Source: Pseudomonas sp. PA27(2017) (GTDB lineage Bacteria > Pseudomonadota > Gammaproteobacteria > Pseudomonadales > Pseudomonadaceae). Taken from it: DNA of 64,000 nucleotides. Position numbers and translations under genes: made by a program. The notes under the pieces are model-generated. The model saw only the letters and a program-made list of their open reading frames with translations, was not told the DNA's origin and did no database searches. This document shows, piece after piece, positions 17,184 to 25,575 of this stretch. Every line of letters begins with the position of its first letter. Position 1 is the stretch's first letter. The stretch lies in assembly GCF_001945445.1 (NCBI RefSeq), contig NZ_MSXW01000009.1:1-64000 (forward strand), in the 5' to 3' direction.

Positions 17184-18001
17184 TGGCTGATATCGGAACC
17201 GATCCACTTTTTGGAGATGGCCGCCAGGGTACCGTCCTGGCGCAGCTCTGCGAAGACGCTCTCGACCTTGGCGCGCCACTCGGCGTCGTCCTTCTCGATG
17301 GCCACGGCATTGGGTTCGGCGTACAGCGCGTCGCCCGCCAGCTTGAAGCGCTTGTCCTGATCAATGCGCGGCTGAGCGGTCACCAGGTTGGTGAGGATGG
17401 CGTCCAGGCGTACGCCGGCGCCCAGGGCCAGGTCATGGAACGCCACGGTGTCGTTGTCGTAGGGCGCGACCTGCACGGCGTCGAAGGGGTAGGTCAGCGG
17501 CTTGTCTTCGGCGCCTTCGATGATCAGGTCCTTGTTCAGGTAGCCCTCGTAGGAGGAGGCACTGGTGACGCCGACCTTCAGGCCCGAGAGATCCTTGGCC
17601 GAGTGGATGCGCTCGTCGTTGGCGTTGACCACGATCACCGCCGGCGATGCGTAATAGGTCACCGGGAAGTCGAACACCTGGGCGCGTGCCTGGCTGGGCG
17701 TCATCGAGCAGATGCAGATGTCGTAGCGGCCGTTCCAGCGACCCGCGGCGATCACGTCCCAGGACGGCGTTTCCAGGCGCAGCTTGACGCCCAGCTTGTC
17801 GGCCACGGCCTTGGCGACATCGACGTCGAAGCCATCGAGCTGGTTCTGATCGTTGAGAAAAGAGAACGGAGGATAGTTTTCCATCAGCACGTTGACCAGC
17901 TCGCCGTTCTTCTCGATACGGTCGAGGGTGGGGCCGGCCAGGGCCAGATTGCAGACGGAGGCGAGGGTCAGGCCGAGGGCGGCGAGCAGGGTGGTTTTCA
18001 C
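17180..18001 (-). CDS. Amino-acid ABC transporter substrate-binding protein (SBP_bac_3)
   Basis: A 273-residue periplasmic protein. A signal peptide spans residues 1-22 (TTLLAALGLTLASVCNLALA). The mature protein has the family-3 features NYPPFSFLN, LDGFDVDVAKAVADKLG, WDVIAAGRWNGRYDICICSM and LSGLKVGVTSASSYEGYL. The GTG start at 18001 has AGGA upstream and begins directly at the signal peptide; 30 upstream codons in frame are not signal-like. Divergence from a homocysteine S-methyltransferase suggests the ligand could be S-methylmethionine or another sulfur amino acid. Confidence 0.9.
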   Translation of the reverse strand: MKTTLLAALGLTLASVCNLALAGPTLDRIEKNGELVNVLMENYPPFSFLNDQNQLDGFDVDVAKAVADKLGVKLRLETPSWDVIAAGRWNGRYDICICSMTPSQARAQVFDFPVTYYASPAVIVVNANDERIHSAKDLSGLKVGVTSASSYEGYLNKDLIIEGAEDKPLTYPFDAVQVAPYDNDTVAFHDLALGAGVRLDAILTNLVTAQPRIDQDKRFKLAGDALYAEPNAVAIEKDDAEWRAKVESVFAELRQDGTLAAISKKWIGSDISQ

Positions 18002-18112
18002 GGAAATCCTTGGGCGCGAAAAAGGTTGTGAGCGGCAATTTCGGCGTATTAAATAGTTATAACTAGGTGCATCCAAATGAATTGAATGCATATCGATATG
18101 ACTGGAGCTTAT

Positions 18113-19009
18113 ATGAGCGAGCGATCTCTGATTCTACTGGATGGCGGCATGGGCCGGGAGCTGCAGCGCCGCGGCGCGCCGTTTCGCCAGCCGGAGTGGT
18201 CGGCCCTGGCCTTGACCGAGGCGCCGGAGCAGGTGGAGGACGTGCACGCCGCCTATATCGCCAGCGGCAGCCAGGTGATCACCAGCAACAGCTACGCCGT
18301 GGTGCCCTTTCATATCGGTGAACAGCGCTTCGCCGCCGAAGGCCGGGCCCTGGCCGAACGTGCCGGCCAACTGGCCCGCAGCGCGGCGGACAAGGCCGGC
18401 AACGGCGTACGCGTCGCCGGCTCGCTGCCGCCGCTGTTCGGCTCGTATCGCCCGGACCTGTTCCAGCCCGAACGCGTCACCGAGGTGCTGACGCCGCTGC
18501 TCGACGGCCTCGCCCCTCACGTCGACCTGTGGCTGGCGGAAACCCAGAGCGCCATCGCCGAAGCGCGCGCCATTCACGCCCACTTGCCCAAAGACGGCAA
18601 GCCGTTCTGGCTGTCGTTCACCCTGCGCGATGAAGACGTGGATGAAGTGCCGCGCCTGCGTTCCGGCGAGCCGGTGGCCGAGGCAGCCCGTGCGGCGGCC
18701 GAACTGGGCGTCGAGGTGCTGCTGTTCAACTGCAGCCAGCCGGAAGTGATCGGTGACGCCATCGACGCGGCGCGCGAAGTCTTCACCAGCCTCGGTGCGA
18801 GCGTCGCGATCGGCGCCTATGCCAATGCCTTCCCGCCGCAACCCGAAGAAGCCACCGCCAACGACGGCCTCGACCCGCTGCGTGAAGACCTCGACCCGCC
18901 GGGCTACTTGCGCTGGGTCGCCGACTGGCGCGCCCGGGGCGCGAGCCACCTGGGCGGCTGCTGCGGCATCGGCCCGGAGCACATCGCGGTGTTGGCGCAG
19001 CGCCTCTGA
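18113..19009 (+). CDS. mmuM: Homocysteine S-methyltransferase family protein (MmuM-like)
   Basis: A 298-residue TIM-barrel enzyme expected to transfer a methyl group from S-methylmethionine or S-adenosylmethionine to homocysteine, giving methionine. It begins with LILLDGGMGRELQRRG and has the zinc ligands in FNCSQPEV and the C-terminal GGCCGIGPEH pair, all intact. The ATG at 18113 has GGAGC upstream. It diverges from the amino-acid ABC gene set across 111 bp, as mmuM is often linked to an S-methylmethionine transporter (E. coli mmuP). The exact methyl donor is inferred. Confidence 0.85.
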   Translation: MSERSLILLDGGMGRELQRRGAPFRQPEWSALALTEAPEQVEDVHAAYIASGSQVITSNSYAVVPFHIGEQRFAAEGRALAERAGQLARSAADKAGNGVRVAGSLPPLFGSYRPDLFQPERVTEVLTPLLDGLAPHVDLWLAETQSAIAEARAIHAHLPKDGKPFWLSFTLRDEDVDEVPRLRSGEPVAEAARAAAELGVEVLLFNCSQPEVIGDAIDAAREVFTSLGASVAIGAYANAFPPQPEEATANDGLDPLREDLDPPGYLRWVADWRARGASHLGGCCGIGPEHIAVLAQRL

Positions 19010-19092
19010 ACGTCGCTGTGCTTTGTGGGTCAGTCTTGGCGTCTATAGCTGATTGACCCCGGCAGCCGCCGGGTCGGATTGCGAGCGTGTCC

Positions 19093-20001
19093 ATGCAAGC
19101 GTTGTTGAATGAAATCCTCGACCAGGTTCGCCCACTGATCGCTAAGGGCAAGGTCGCCACCTATATTCCCGCTCTGGCCGATGTGGCGGTGGATCAGCTG
19201 GGCATCGCCGTCTACGGTAACGATGGCGAGCTATTCACGGCTGGCGATGCGCATACGCCGTTCTCGATCCAGAGCATCTCCAAGGTGTTCAGCCTGGTGC
19301 AGGCCATCCAGCATTCCGGCGAGAGCATCTGGGAACGTCTGGGCCACGAGCCGTCGGGCCAGCCGTTCAACTCCCTGCTGCAGCTGGAGCTGGAAAACGG
19401 CCGGCCGCGCAACCCCTTCATCAATGCCGGCGCCCTGGTGATCAGCGACATCAATCAGTCGCGCTTCGCGGCGCCGGCCCTGTCGATGCGCGATTTCGTG
19501 CGGCGCCTGTCGGGCAACGCCCATGTGGTGATCGACCGGCATATCGCCGAGTCCGAATACCAGCACCGCGCGCGCAACGCGGCCATGGCCTACCTGATGC
19601 AGTCCTTCGGCAATTTCCACAACGACGTAGAGACGGTGCTGCGCAATTACTTCAGCTACTGCGCGCTGAGCATGAGCTGTGTGGATCTGGTCAAGGCGTT
19701 CTGCTTCCTGGCTCGCGATGGGTTCTGCAAACACAGCGGCGAGCAGATTCTCAGCGCCCGGCAGACTCAGCAGGTCAATTCGATCATGGCCACCAGCGGG
19801 CTGTACGACGAAGCCGGCAACTTCGCCTACCGCGTTGGCCTGCCGGGCAAGAGCGGTGTGGGCGGCGGGATCGTCGCCATCGTGCCGGGGCAGTACACCA
19901 TCTGCGTGTGGTCGCCGGGGCTCAACAAGGCGGGCAATTCCCTGGCGGGCATGGCGGCTTTGGAAGTGCTCAGCGAGCGGATTGGCTGGTCGGTCTTCTA
20001 A
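19093..20001 (+). CDS. glsA: Glutaminase (serine-type, GlsA/GlsB family)
   Basis: A 302-residue cytoplasmic enzyme that hydrolyses L-glutamine to glutamate and ammonia. The beta-lactamase-like fold has the active SxxK as S-I-S-K (Ser61/Lys64 from the ATG at 19093). Other conserved parts are NPFINAGAL, the Tyr-bearing [16 protein letters not shown] segment, and [11 protein letters not shown]. The ATG at 19093 gives the usual family length; an in-frame GTG at 19087 is possible. It belongs with the asparaginase, aspartase and acidic amino acid genes nearby in theme but not in an operon. Confidence 0.93.
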   Translation: MQALLNEILDQVRPLIAKGKVATYIPALADVAVDQLGIAVYGNDGELFTAGDAHTPFSIQSISKVFSLVQAIQHSGESIWERLGHEPSGQPFNSLLQLELENGRPRNPFINAGALVISDINQSRFAAPALSMRDFVRRLSGNAHVVIDRHIAESEYQHRARNAAMAYLMQSFGNFHNDVETVLRNYFSYCALSMSCVDLVKAFCFLARDGFCKHSGEQILSARQTQQVNSIMATSGLYDEAGNFAYRVGLPGKSGVGGGIVAIVPGQYTICVWSPGLNKAGNSLAGMAALEVLSERIGWSVF

Positions 20002-20320
20002 CGATCTGCTGCGCGTCGGCCCTGCGGCGTAAAAAACAGGCTGGATCGCCAGCCCGCTCGGAAAGCCGCTGGCGGCTAACGTGCTTCAGCGCGGCCCGGA
20101 GGGGAGCGAAGCGAGTAAGGCTCATGTACAAAAAGTACAGTCGCCCGCGACCCCGGCCGCTTGATTCGCTGCGCTCACCCTACGGGCCAGCCGTCGGCTG
20201 TTACCACGCTGCGCTGCGTTTCTCGCCTGTTTTTGTGGGGCCGCCTGGGCCTTGCAGTGCTCTAGCTCGCTAGATCGTTTGCAAGAGAGCAGTGGGCTGC
20301 CTGGGCGGCAGCCGCGCGGT
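20002..20320. repeat. Repeat-containing intergenic region
   Basis: This 319-bp stretch has no gene. It carries AAAACAGGCTGGATCGCCAG, an ATGTACAAAAAGTACA palindrome near 20123-20140, and GGGGAGCGAAGCGAG/CGCTGCGCTCACC arms. The motifs parallel those at 1.1-1.3 kb, marking a dispersed intergenic element of unknown function. Confidence 0.5.
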
Positions 20321-20719
20321 TTACTGGGCGTCGCGGTAGGCTTTGCGCAGCATCATCAGGTCCTGGTCGGTACAGGTGCCGGCCACCGGGGCGGTCAGGT
20401 CATAGCACGGGTGACGGAAGCCCATCGGCCAGTAGATGATGCTGTACGGCGGCCAGAAGATCGATACGACGCGAAAACGCGTGCTCAGCTTGCCTTCGGA
20501 GATTGGCTGGCCGGTGGTGGTGCTGGTCAAACGATAGGGCACGCCGCCGGCACGGTTCCAGAAGAACGGACGAATCTTGACCAGGCCCTGGGGATGTTGC
20601 TCGGCACGCTCGTTGATGGCAACGGTGCTGTTTTCCGGCAATTTGAAAAAGGCTTTGGTCGAGCAGCCGGTGATGGCCAGGGCGAGCAGAAGGAATACGC
20701 TGGAGCGAAGCAAAGGCAT
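20321..20719 (-). CDS. Small lipoprotein of unknown function
   Basis: A 132-residue protein with a lipoprotein signal (LLALAITGC, lipidated Cys19) and no recognised domain. The mature part is rich in aromatic residues (FFKLPENS, IRPFFWNRAGG, FWPPYSIIYWPMGF) and has a Cys pair (PCYDLTAPVAGTC) that could form a disulfide. It is likely attached to the outer membrane. It stands alone between a repeat region and the asparaginase gene. Confidence 0.75.
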   Translation of the reverse strand: MPLLRSSVFLLLALAITGCSTKAFFKLPENSTVAINERAEQHPQGLVKIRPFFWNRAGGVPYRLTSTTTGQPISEGKLSTRFRVVSIFWPPYSIIYWPMGFRHPCYDLTAPVAGTCTDQDLMMLRKAYRDAQ

Positions 20720-20807
20720 GGGACGTCCTTGTGGATGAGGTGAAAAGAAGCTGGCTTACCGTCAGCGGGGCGCGACTATACCGATTGGTCACGCCCTAAT
20801 CCATGCG

Positions 20808-21797
20808 TTACTCCACACGTTCGCCACACAGGTCGAGGCTGAACAGTCGCTCCACTTCATCCTGCGCCAGACCGGCACCGAGCAGGGCGAACAGTTTGCC
20901 CAGCGCCGCTTCGCGGGTCATGCCGCCCGCCGAGATCAGGCCCACCGAAGCCAACTGGCTGCCAGCGGCGTACACGCCGAACTCCACATGGCCGCGCGCG
21001 CATTGGCTGATTGCCGCCAGCACCACGCCGCGCCCATGGGCCTCGCGCAGTACGTCGAGCAGCTCAGCGTTGTCCGACGGCCCGGTGCCGCTGCCGTAGC
21101 ACTCCAGCAGCAAGCCCTGCACGCCGCTGTCCAGCAAGGCGCGCAGGTGGCTGGCGCGCAGGCCCGGCACCAGCGGTAGGGCGAGCAGGTTGACCGCCTG
21201 GCGGCTCTGGCGGAAGTCGATTTGCGCCGGCAACTCGACCAGGCGTTCGCCCTGGCGCAGGCGCGGCACCACCTGGAATGCATCGAAGGCGTCGCTGCTC
21301 AGCTTGCTGACCCGGGCGCCATGCATCAGTGCACCGTTGAAGTACAGATGCACACCCGGTGCCACGCCTTCGTGCAACGCCTGCATGGCGCCGAACAGAT
21401 TGGGCCAGGCATCGCTGTTCTCCGCCCCGGCCGGCAGCATCGAGCCGGTCAGTACTACCGGCACCGGCAGGCCCAGCAGCAGGAAGCTCAGGGCCGCAGC
21501 GCTGTAAGCCAGGGTGTCGGTGCCGTGCAGCACCAGCACGCCGTCGCAGCCGTCCTGCTCGACGCCCTGGCGGATCGCCGCGACCATCGCCAGCCAGTTG
21601 GCCTGGGTCATGTTGGCGCTGTCGATCAGCGGCAGCAGCTCGCGAAATACCCACGTCGGTACCTGCTCGCGCTGCTCGGTTTGCTGCGCGCGCAGGCGTG
21701 CCTCGAAGCCGGAGGCGGGGGCCAGGCCGCTGGCGCTGGCCTGCATGCCAATGGTGCCGCCGGTATACAGCACGAGGAGTTTTTGTACGGCAGGCAT
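20808..21797 (-). CDS. ansA: L-asparaginase (type I, cytoplasmic)
   Basis: A 329-residue enzyme hydrolysing L-asparagine to aspartate and ammonia. Both active-site threonine motifs are present: LYTGGTIGM near residue 12 and VLVLHGTDTLAYSA near 90, with the catalytic TDT. There is no signal peptide from the start at about 21797 (MPAVQKLLVLYTGG), which has AAGGA upstream; the open frame continues to 21926 without homology. It may work with the aspartase gene 5 kb away to turn asparagine into fumarate. Confidence 0.9.
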   Translation of the reverse strand: MPAVQKLLVLYTGGTIGMQASASGLAPASGFEARLRAQQTEQREQVPTWVFRELLPLIDSANMTQANWLAMVAAIRQGVEQDGCDGVLVLHGTDTLAYSAAALSFLLLGLPVPVVLTGSMLPAGAENSDAWPNLFGAMQALHEGVAPGVHLYFNGALMHGARVSKLSSDAFDAFQVVPRLRQGERLVELPAQIDFRQSRQAVNLLALPLVPGLRASHLRALLDSGVQGLLLECYGSGTGPSDNAELLDVLREAHGRGVVLAAISQCARGHVEFGVYAAGSQLASVGLISAGGMTREAALGKLFALLGAGLAQDEVERLFSLDLCGERVE

Positions 21798-21960
21798 GCC
21801 TTTTTCCTTATTGTAAGAATGGGTATGCAAAGCGGCAGGATACATCCGATCGCCACTCGTGAAAGACCTGGGAGGCAATCTCCAGGCCAAGCCGATCCCG
21901 GCTCGCTCGTCATCGAGCAAGGGCATCGGCAGGAAAGGGAAAGCCGCCAGAGAGCGGCAG

Positions 21961-21991
21961 GATCGGATGGCGCACGGCGCGCCATCCGATC
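21961..21991. other. Perfect 12-bp hairpin after the second AGCS gene
   Basis: GATCGGATGGCG and CGCCATCCGATC are perfect inverse copies around a 7-base loop, 12 bp beyond the symporter stop. There is no T run on the minus strand, so it may be an mRNA 3'-end stabiliser rather than a classical terminator. Confidence 0.5.
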
Positions 21992-22003
21992 AGGCAGTGC
22001 GAC

Positions 22004-23452
22004 TCAGCGCTGAGTCGAGAGCAGTTCCGGTGCGCTCTGCGGTTGAGCGTCAGCGGCTGGCTTGGCGGCTGGCCAGGAGGCGCGATCCAGGTCGAGGTCA
22101 GCGAACTTGGAACCGTCGAACACCGGCTGGTCGATGCCTGCCTTGCGCTGCTCGTCGTAGTCCTTCATGACGCGCAGGCCCACTTTGATCAGCATGGCCA
22201 GGGCGGTCAGGTTGACGAACGCCAGGCAGGTCATGGTGATGTCGGCGAAGGCGAACACGGTACCCAGGTTCTGCATCGAACCCCAGCAGATCAGCGCCAG
22301 CACCAGGCCACGGTAGCCAAGCAGGGCGACCTTGCTGCGACCGACCAGGAACTGCAGTGCGTTCTCGCCGAGGTAGTAGTTGTAGAGGATGCAGGTGAAC
22401 ACGAACAGGCTCAGCGCGACGCTGATGAACGTGCGGCCCCAATCACCAACTACCGCAGCCAGGGAGTTCTGGGTCAGGACGATGCCGTCACCTTCGAAGC
22501 CCGGGGTGTAGAAGCCCGACAGCAGGATCAGCAGCGCGGTACAGGTGCAGATCACGAAGGTGTCGAGGAACACGCTGAACGCCTGAACCACGCCCTGTGC
22601 CGCCGGGTGCTTCACCGAGGCCACGGCAGCCACGTTCGGGGCACTGCCCAGACCGGCTTCGTTGGCGAATACGCCGCGCTTCACGCCCATGACGATGGCG
22701 CTGCCCAGCAGGCCGGCGAAGGCTGGCTCGAGGCCGAAGGCGCTCTTGACGATGGTGGCCAGCATGGCCGGTACGTGCTCGATCTGGATGGCGATGACGT
22801 AGATGGTCACGGCGATGTAGATCAGGGTCTTGATCGGAACCAGCAGGTCCGAGACCGAGGCGATGCGCTTGATGCCGCCGATGAACACCAGGCCCAGCAG
22901 TACGGCCAGGGCGATGCCGCTGTACTGAACCGGGATGTCGAAGGCGTTCTGCAGCGAGTGGGTCACGGTGTACGACTGCAGGCCGTTGAAGGCGAAACCG
23001 TAGGTGACCAGCAGCAGTACGGCGAAGGTCATCGCCATCCAGCGCAGTTTCAGGCCGTGCTGGATGTAGTAGGCCGGGCCGCCGCGGTACAGGCCATCGC
23101 CGTCGCTGCGCTTGTAGACCTGAGCCAGGGTACATTCGAAGAAGCTGCTGGACATGCCGACCAGCGCGGTCACCCACATCCAGAACACGGCGCCCGGGCC
23201 GCCAAGGGTCACGGCGATGCCGACACCGGCGATGTTACCCGCGCCGACACGGCCGGCGAGGCTGAGCATCAGGGCCTGGAACGAGCTGAGCTGGCCGCCA
23301 CTGCTGCGCAGCGATTCCTTGAATACGCTGAACATGTGGATGAAATGACGGAACTGGACGAAACGCGAACGCAGGGTGAAGTAGCTACCCAGGCCGACGA
23401 TAAGCACGATCAACACTTTCCCGGAAAGGAAGTCGTTCAGTACTTCGAGCAT
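22004..23452 (-). CDS. AGCS-family amino-acid:cation symporter (second copy)
   Basis: A 482-residue membrane protein distinct from the first AGCS protein. The signature GRVGAGNIAGVGIAVTLGGP and the segments GGPAYYIQHGLKLRW and KRGVFANEAGLGSAPN are present. The C-terminal 40 residues are polar and rich in Ala, Pro and Asp, and probably cytoplasmic. Neighbouring asparaginase and glutaminase genes suggest it may carry glutamine, alanine or a similar neutral amino acid. The divergent HTH regulator 165 bp away probably controls it. Confidence 0.9.
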   Translation of the reverse strand: MLEVLNDFLSGKVLIVLIVGLGSYFTLRSRFVQFRHFIHMFSVFKESLRSSGGQLSSFQALMLSLAGRVGAGNIAGVGIAVTLGGPGAVFWMWVTALVGMSSSFFECTLAQVYKRSDGDGLYRGGPAYYIQHGLKLRWMAMTFAVLLLVTYGFAFNGLQSYTVTHSLQNAFDIPVQYSGIALAVLLGLVFIGGIKRIASVSDLLVPIKTLIYIAVTIYVIAIQIEHVPAMLATIVKSAFGLEPAFAGLLGSAIVMGVKRGVFANEAGLGSAPNVAAVASVKHPAAQGVVQAFSVFLDTFVICTCTALLILLSGFYTPGFEGDGIVLTQNSLAAVVGDWGRTFISVALSLFVFTCILYNYYLGENALQFLVGRSKVALLGYRGLVLALICWGSMQNLGTVFAFADITMTCLAFVNLTALAMLIKVGLRVMKDYDEQRKAGIDQPVFDGSKFADLDLDRASWPAAKPAADAQPQSAPELLSTQR

Positions 23453-23565
23453 GATGAGAATCCTCGATTCTTATTGTGATTGTTCGCAGGCGAACGCTGA
23501 CGCGAGATGCGGTGGCTAATGTTTGAGCAAGGTGGCCCGGGGGACAATTTCGCGGGTCGATCCTA

Positions 23566-23598
23566 AGTGACGCGACCTGATGCTATAATCACGTCACT
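23566..23598. promoter_or_regulatory. Inverted repeat flanking a TATAAT box between the AGCS and HTH regulator genes
   Basis: AGTGACG (23566-23572) and CGTCACT (23592-23598) are perfect inverse copies 19 bp apart. A consensus TATAAT lies at 23584-23589, between the arms. A regulator bound here would cover the promoter of the plus-strand regulator gene, suggesting autorepression, and it could also act on the divergent symporter gene. No good -35 was found. Confidence 0.55.
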
Positions 23599-23617
23599 CG
23601 CATCATCTGAGCCCATC

Positions 23618-24430
23618 ATGTCCAGTCACCTCGGTGAGAATCTTCGGCTGCTCTGCAGCCACTACCGATCCATTGCGGAGGTGTGCCGCAAGGTCGGCAT
23701 CAACCGTGCCCAGTTCAACAAGTATCTTGCCGGAGAGAGCCAGCCGACGGCCTATAACCTCAAGCGCATTGGGGATTTCTTCGGCGTCGAGGGTTACGAA
23801 CTGGGCTTGCCCGGCGAGCAGTTCGCGCGGCTGATCGGCGCCCGTGGCACGCAGATCGGCGCACCGGCCGAGCGAGATCCGTTACACGCGTTGTTACAGC
23901 CGTTGCGTGAAAGCTCCGGTGACCTGTCACGTTACTGCGGTTACTACTTCGAATACGCCAACTGCATGTCGGTGCCGGGCACCATCCTGCTGTCGCTGGT
24001 ACACGTGCGCGAGGAGGGCGGCAACTTCCTGTTCGAGCGCCAGGAGCGCCAGGTGACGTCTACCGGCGGGCTGGCCGACGACTCGGCGCGCTGCCGCTAC
24101 CTGGGTGCCGCCTTCCAGCTGCAGGACCGACTTTTCCTCATCGACTACGAGTCGCTGACCGTCAACGAGATGAGCCAGACCATCCTCATCCCCAGCTTCA
24201 AGAGCCGCATCACCCGCCTCAATGGCCTGAAGACCGGCGTGTCCAGCGGTGACCGCCGCACGCCGGCCTGCACCCGCGTGGTGTGGGAATTCCTGGGTAC
24301 CGAGATCAACCGCATCAGCACCTACCGCCAGGTGATGCTCTACCAGCCGGACGATCCGCGCATCGACGAAGATATCCGCCAACGCCTGGCCCACGCGCCG
24401 GTGCGTGATGGGTTGTTCGAGGTGGAGTGA
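23618..24430 (+). CDS. XRE-type HTH transcriptional regulator with uncharacterized C-terminal domain
   Basis: A 270-residue protein. The N-terminal lambda-repressor-like HTH (about 5-65) contains SIAEVCRKVGINRAQFNKYLAGESQPTA, split here as YRSIAEVCRKVGINRAQF and KYLAGESQPTAYNLKRI. The long C-terminal part (about 90-265) is of unknown family and could bind a ligand. The ATG at 23618 is the natural start of the HTH; 17 more codons are open upstream but cross the TATAAT box. Its divergent pairing with the AGCS symporter suggests local regulation. Confidence 0.82.
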   Translation: MSSHLGENLRLLCSHYRSIAEVCRKVGINRAQFNKYLAGESQPTAYNLKRIGDFFGVEGYELGLPGEQFARLIGARGTQIGAPAERDPLHALLQPLRESSGDLSRYCGYYFEYANCMSVPGTILLSLVHVREEGGNFLFERQERQVTSTGGLADDSARCRYLGAAFQLQDRLFLIDYESLTVNEMSQTILIPSFKSRITRLNGLKTGVSSGDRRTPACTRVVWEFLGTEINRISTYRQVMLYQPDDPRIDEDIRQRLAHAPVRDGLFEVE

Positions 24431-24477
24431 AGGGGATGGCGAAGTGCCGAAGGATCGCTTCGAGGCGGGAGCGGCCG

Positions 24478-24583
24478 TTATCCGATCCACTGTGGGAGCC
24501 GCGACCTCGCGGCGATTCGCTCAGGCACCGCCGATAGGCAGTCAGGCTGCAATCGTTTCGCCCCGAGGTCGGGGCTCCCACAG
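24478..24583. repeat. REPIN-like element, copy A
   Basis: TTATCCGATCCACTGTGGG leads into the arm GTGGGAGCCGCGACCTCGCG and ends with CCCCGAGGTCGGGGCTCCCA. The arms are inverse copies about 35 bp apart. Nearly the same sequence occurs in opposite orientation at 54641-54751. Confidence 0.85.
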
Positions 24584-24642
24584 CTTGGTTTGAGTGGCTG
24601 CTTCCGCCTTTTATCTGTAAATGAGTGGCTTTGTTGTGGCCA

Positions 24643-25407
24643 TCAGCACAACTCCGGATGCTTGCTGCAGGTGCCGTAGCCTTCGCTCTTCATCTGGTCC
24701 AGCGCCTGTTGCAGGCGGGTGACCACTTCGTCTGGCGTTTCCAGGTTGAGCGCCAGGTACATGTCCGAGCGATCGATGATCAGCACCGTGCGCAGCCCGC
24801 TCACGCCGGCCTGGTTGGCATGGTAGCGCCATACCGGATCGGTGGTGGCCCACAGGTCGATCTTGCCGCTGGTGAGCTTGGCGATGTTCTCCTGGTCGCG
24901 CAGCGCGTTGGTTGGCTGCAGGCCGGCGCGCTCCAGGGCCTGACTGACCGCACCGTCCTTGTAGCTGCCGATGCGGTACTGGCGCGCCTGGTCGAGGTTC
25001 GCCAGGTTGGTGATCTTCGCGTCGGCTGCCACCAGCACGCCTTCGACCTTGGCGATCGGGCCGACCCATTTGAACAGCGGCCGGCGCGCCTCGCTCATGG
25101 AGGTGGAAAACAGCCCATAGTTGGCGTGGGCCAGGGTGTCGTCGTACACGCGGCTCCATGGGAAGCGCAGGGTCATGGTGTAGTCGATGCCGGCACGCTT
25201 GAACATCTCGCGCACGATGGTGGTGCTGACGCCCTGGATATTGGCGTCACGCGCGAAGTTCTTGTTCTGCTCGGCCATGTTGAACGGCGGGAAGTTTTCG
25301 GTCTGCAGAACCACCTTGTAGTCCGGTGGCAGCGCCGCCTGGGTGGGCAGGGCGAAGAGGCTGGAAACGGCAAGCAGGCCGGCAAACCATGCGGCATTGA
25401 CTCTCAT
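24643..25407 (-). CDS. Orphan periplasmic substrate-binding protein (SBP_bac_3-like), copy 1
   Basis: A 254-residue exported protein with a signal peptide at 1-24 (LLAVSSLFALPTQA). The mature part has VLQTENFPPFNMA, the marker of family-3 binding proteins that bind amino acids or similar ligands, and ends in TCSKHPELC, a likely disulfide loop. It has no permease or ATPase next to it. It is the paralogue of the next gene upstream, with long identical blocks such as FARDANIQGVSTTIVREMF and SEARRPLFKWVGPIAKVE. It may be a sensor or scavenging protein rather than part of a transporter. The ligand is unknown. Confidence 0.85.
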   Translation of the reverse strand: MRVNAAWFAGLLAVSSLFALPTQAALPPDYKVVLQTENFPPFNMAEQNKNFARDANIQGVSTTIVREMFKRAGIDYTMTLRFPWSRVYDDTLAHANYGLFSTSMSEARRPLFKWVGPIAKVEGVLVAADAKITNLANLDQARQYRIGSYKDGAVSQALERAGLQPTNALRDQENIAKLTSGKIDLWATTDPVWRYHANQAGVSGLRTVLIIDRSDMYLALNLETPDEVVTRLQQALDQMKSEGYGTCSKHPELC

Positions 25408-25481
25408 TGGAACGACTCCTTGTTAGGCCGCAGCCCTTTTAGCGTGCCGCCGCGTAAACGGCAACGAGTCGTTGCCAGCAG

Positions 25482-25510
25482 AGCCCCAGACTGTGAACCG
25501 GTCTGGGGCT
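25482..25510. terminator. Terminator-like hairpin between the tandem binding-protein genes
   Basis: AGCCCCAGAC pairs with GTCTGGGGCT across a 9-base loop, with a short T run only on the plus strand. It separates the two paralogous genes and may end transcription of the upstream copy. Confidence 0.55.
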
Positions 25511-25575
25511 TTCGACCGACAGCGGCGTTCGCCGTCGTAACGGAGAACGTCAGGCGAGCCGTCGAGGTGCGGCGA

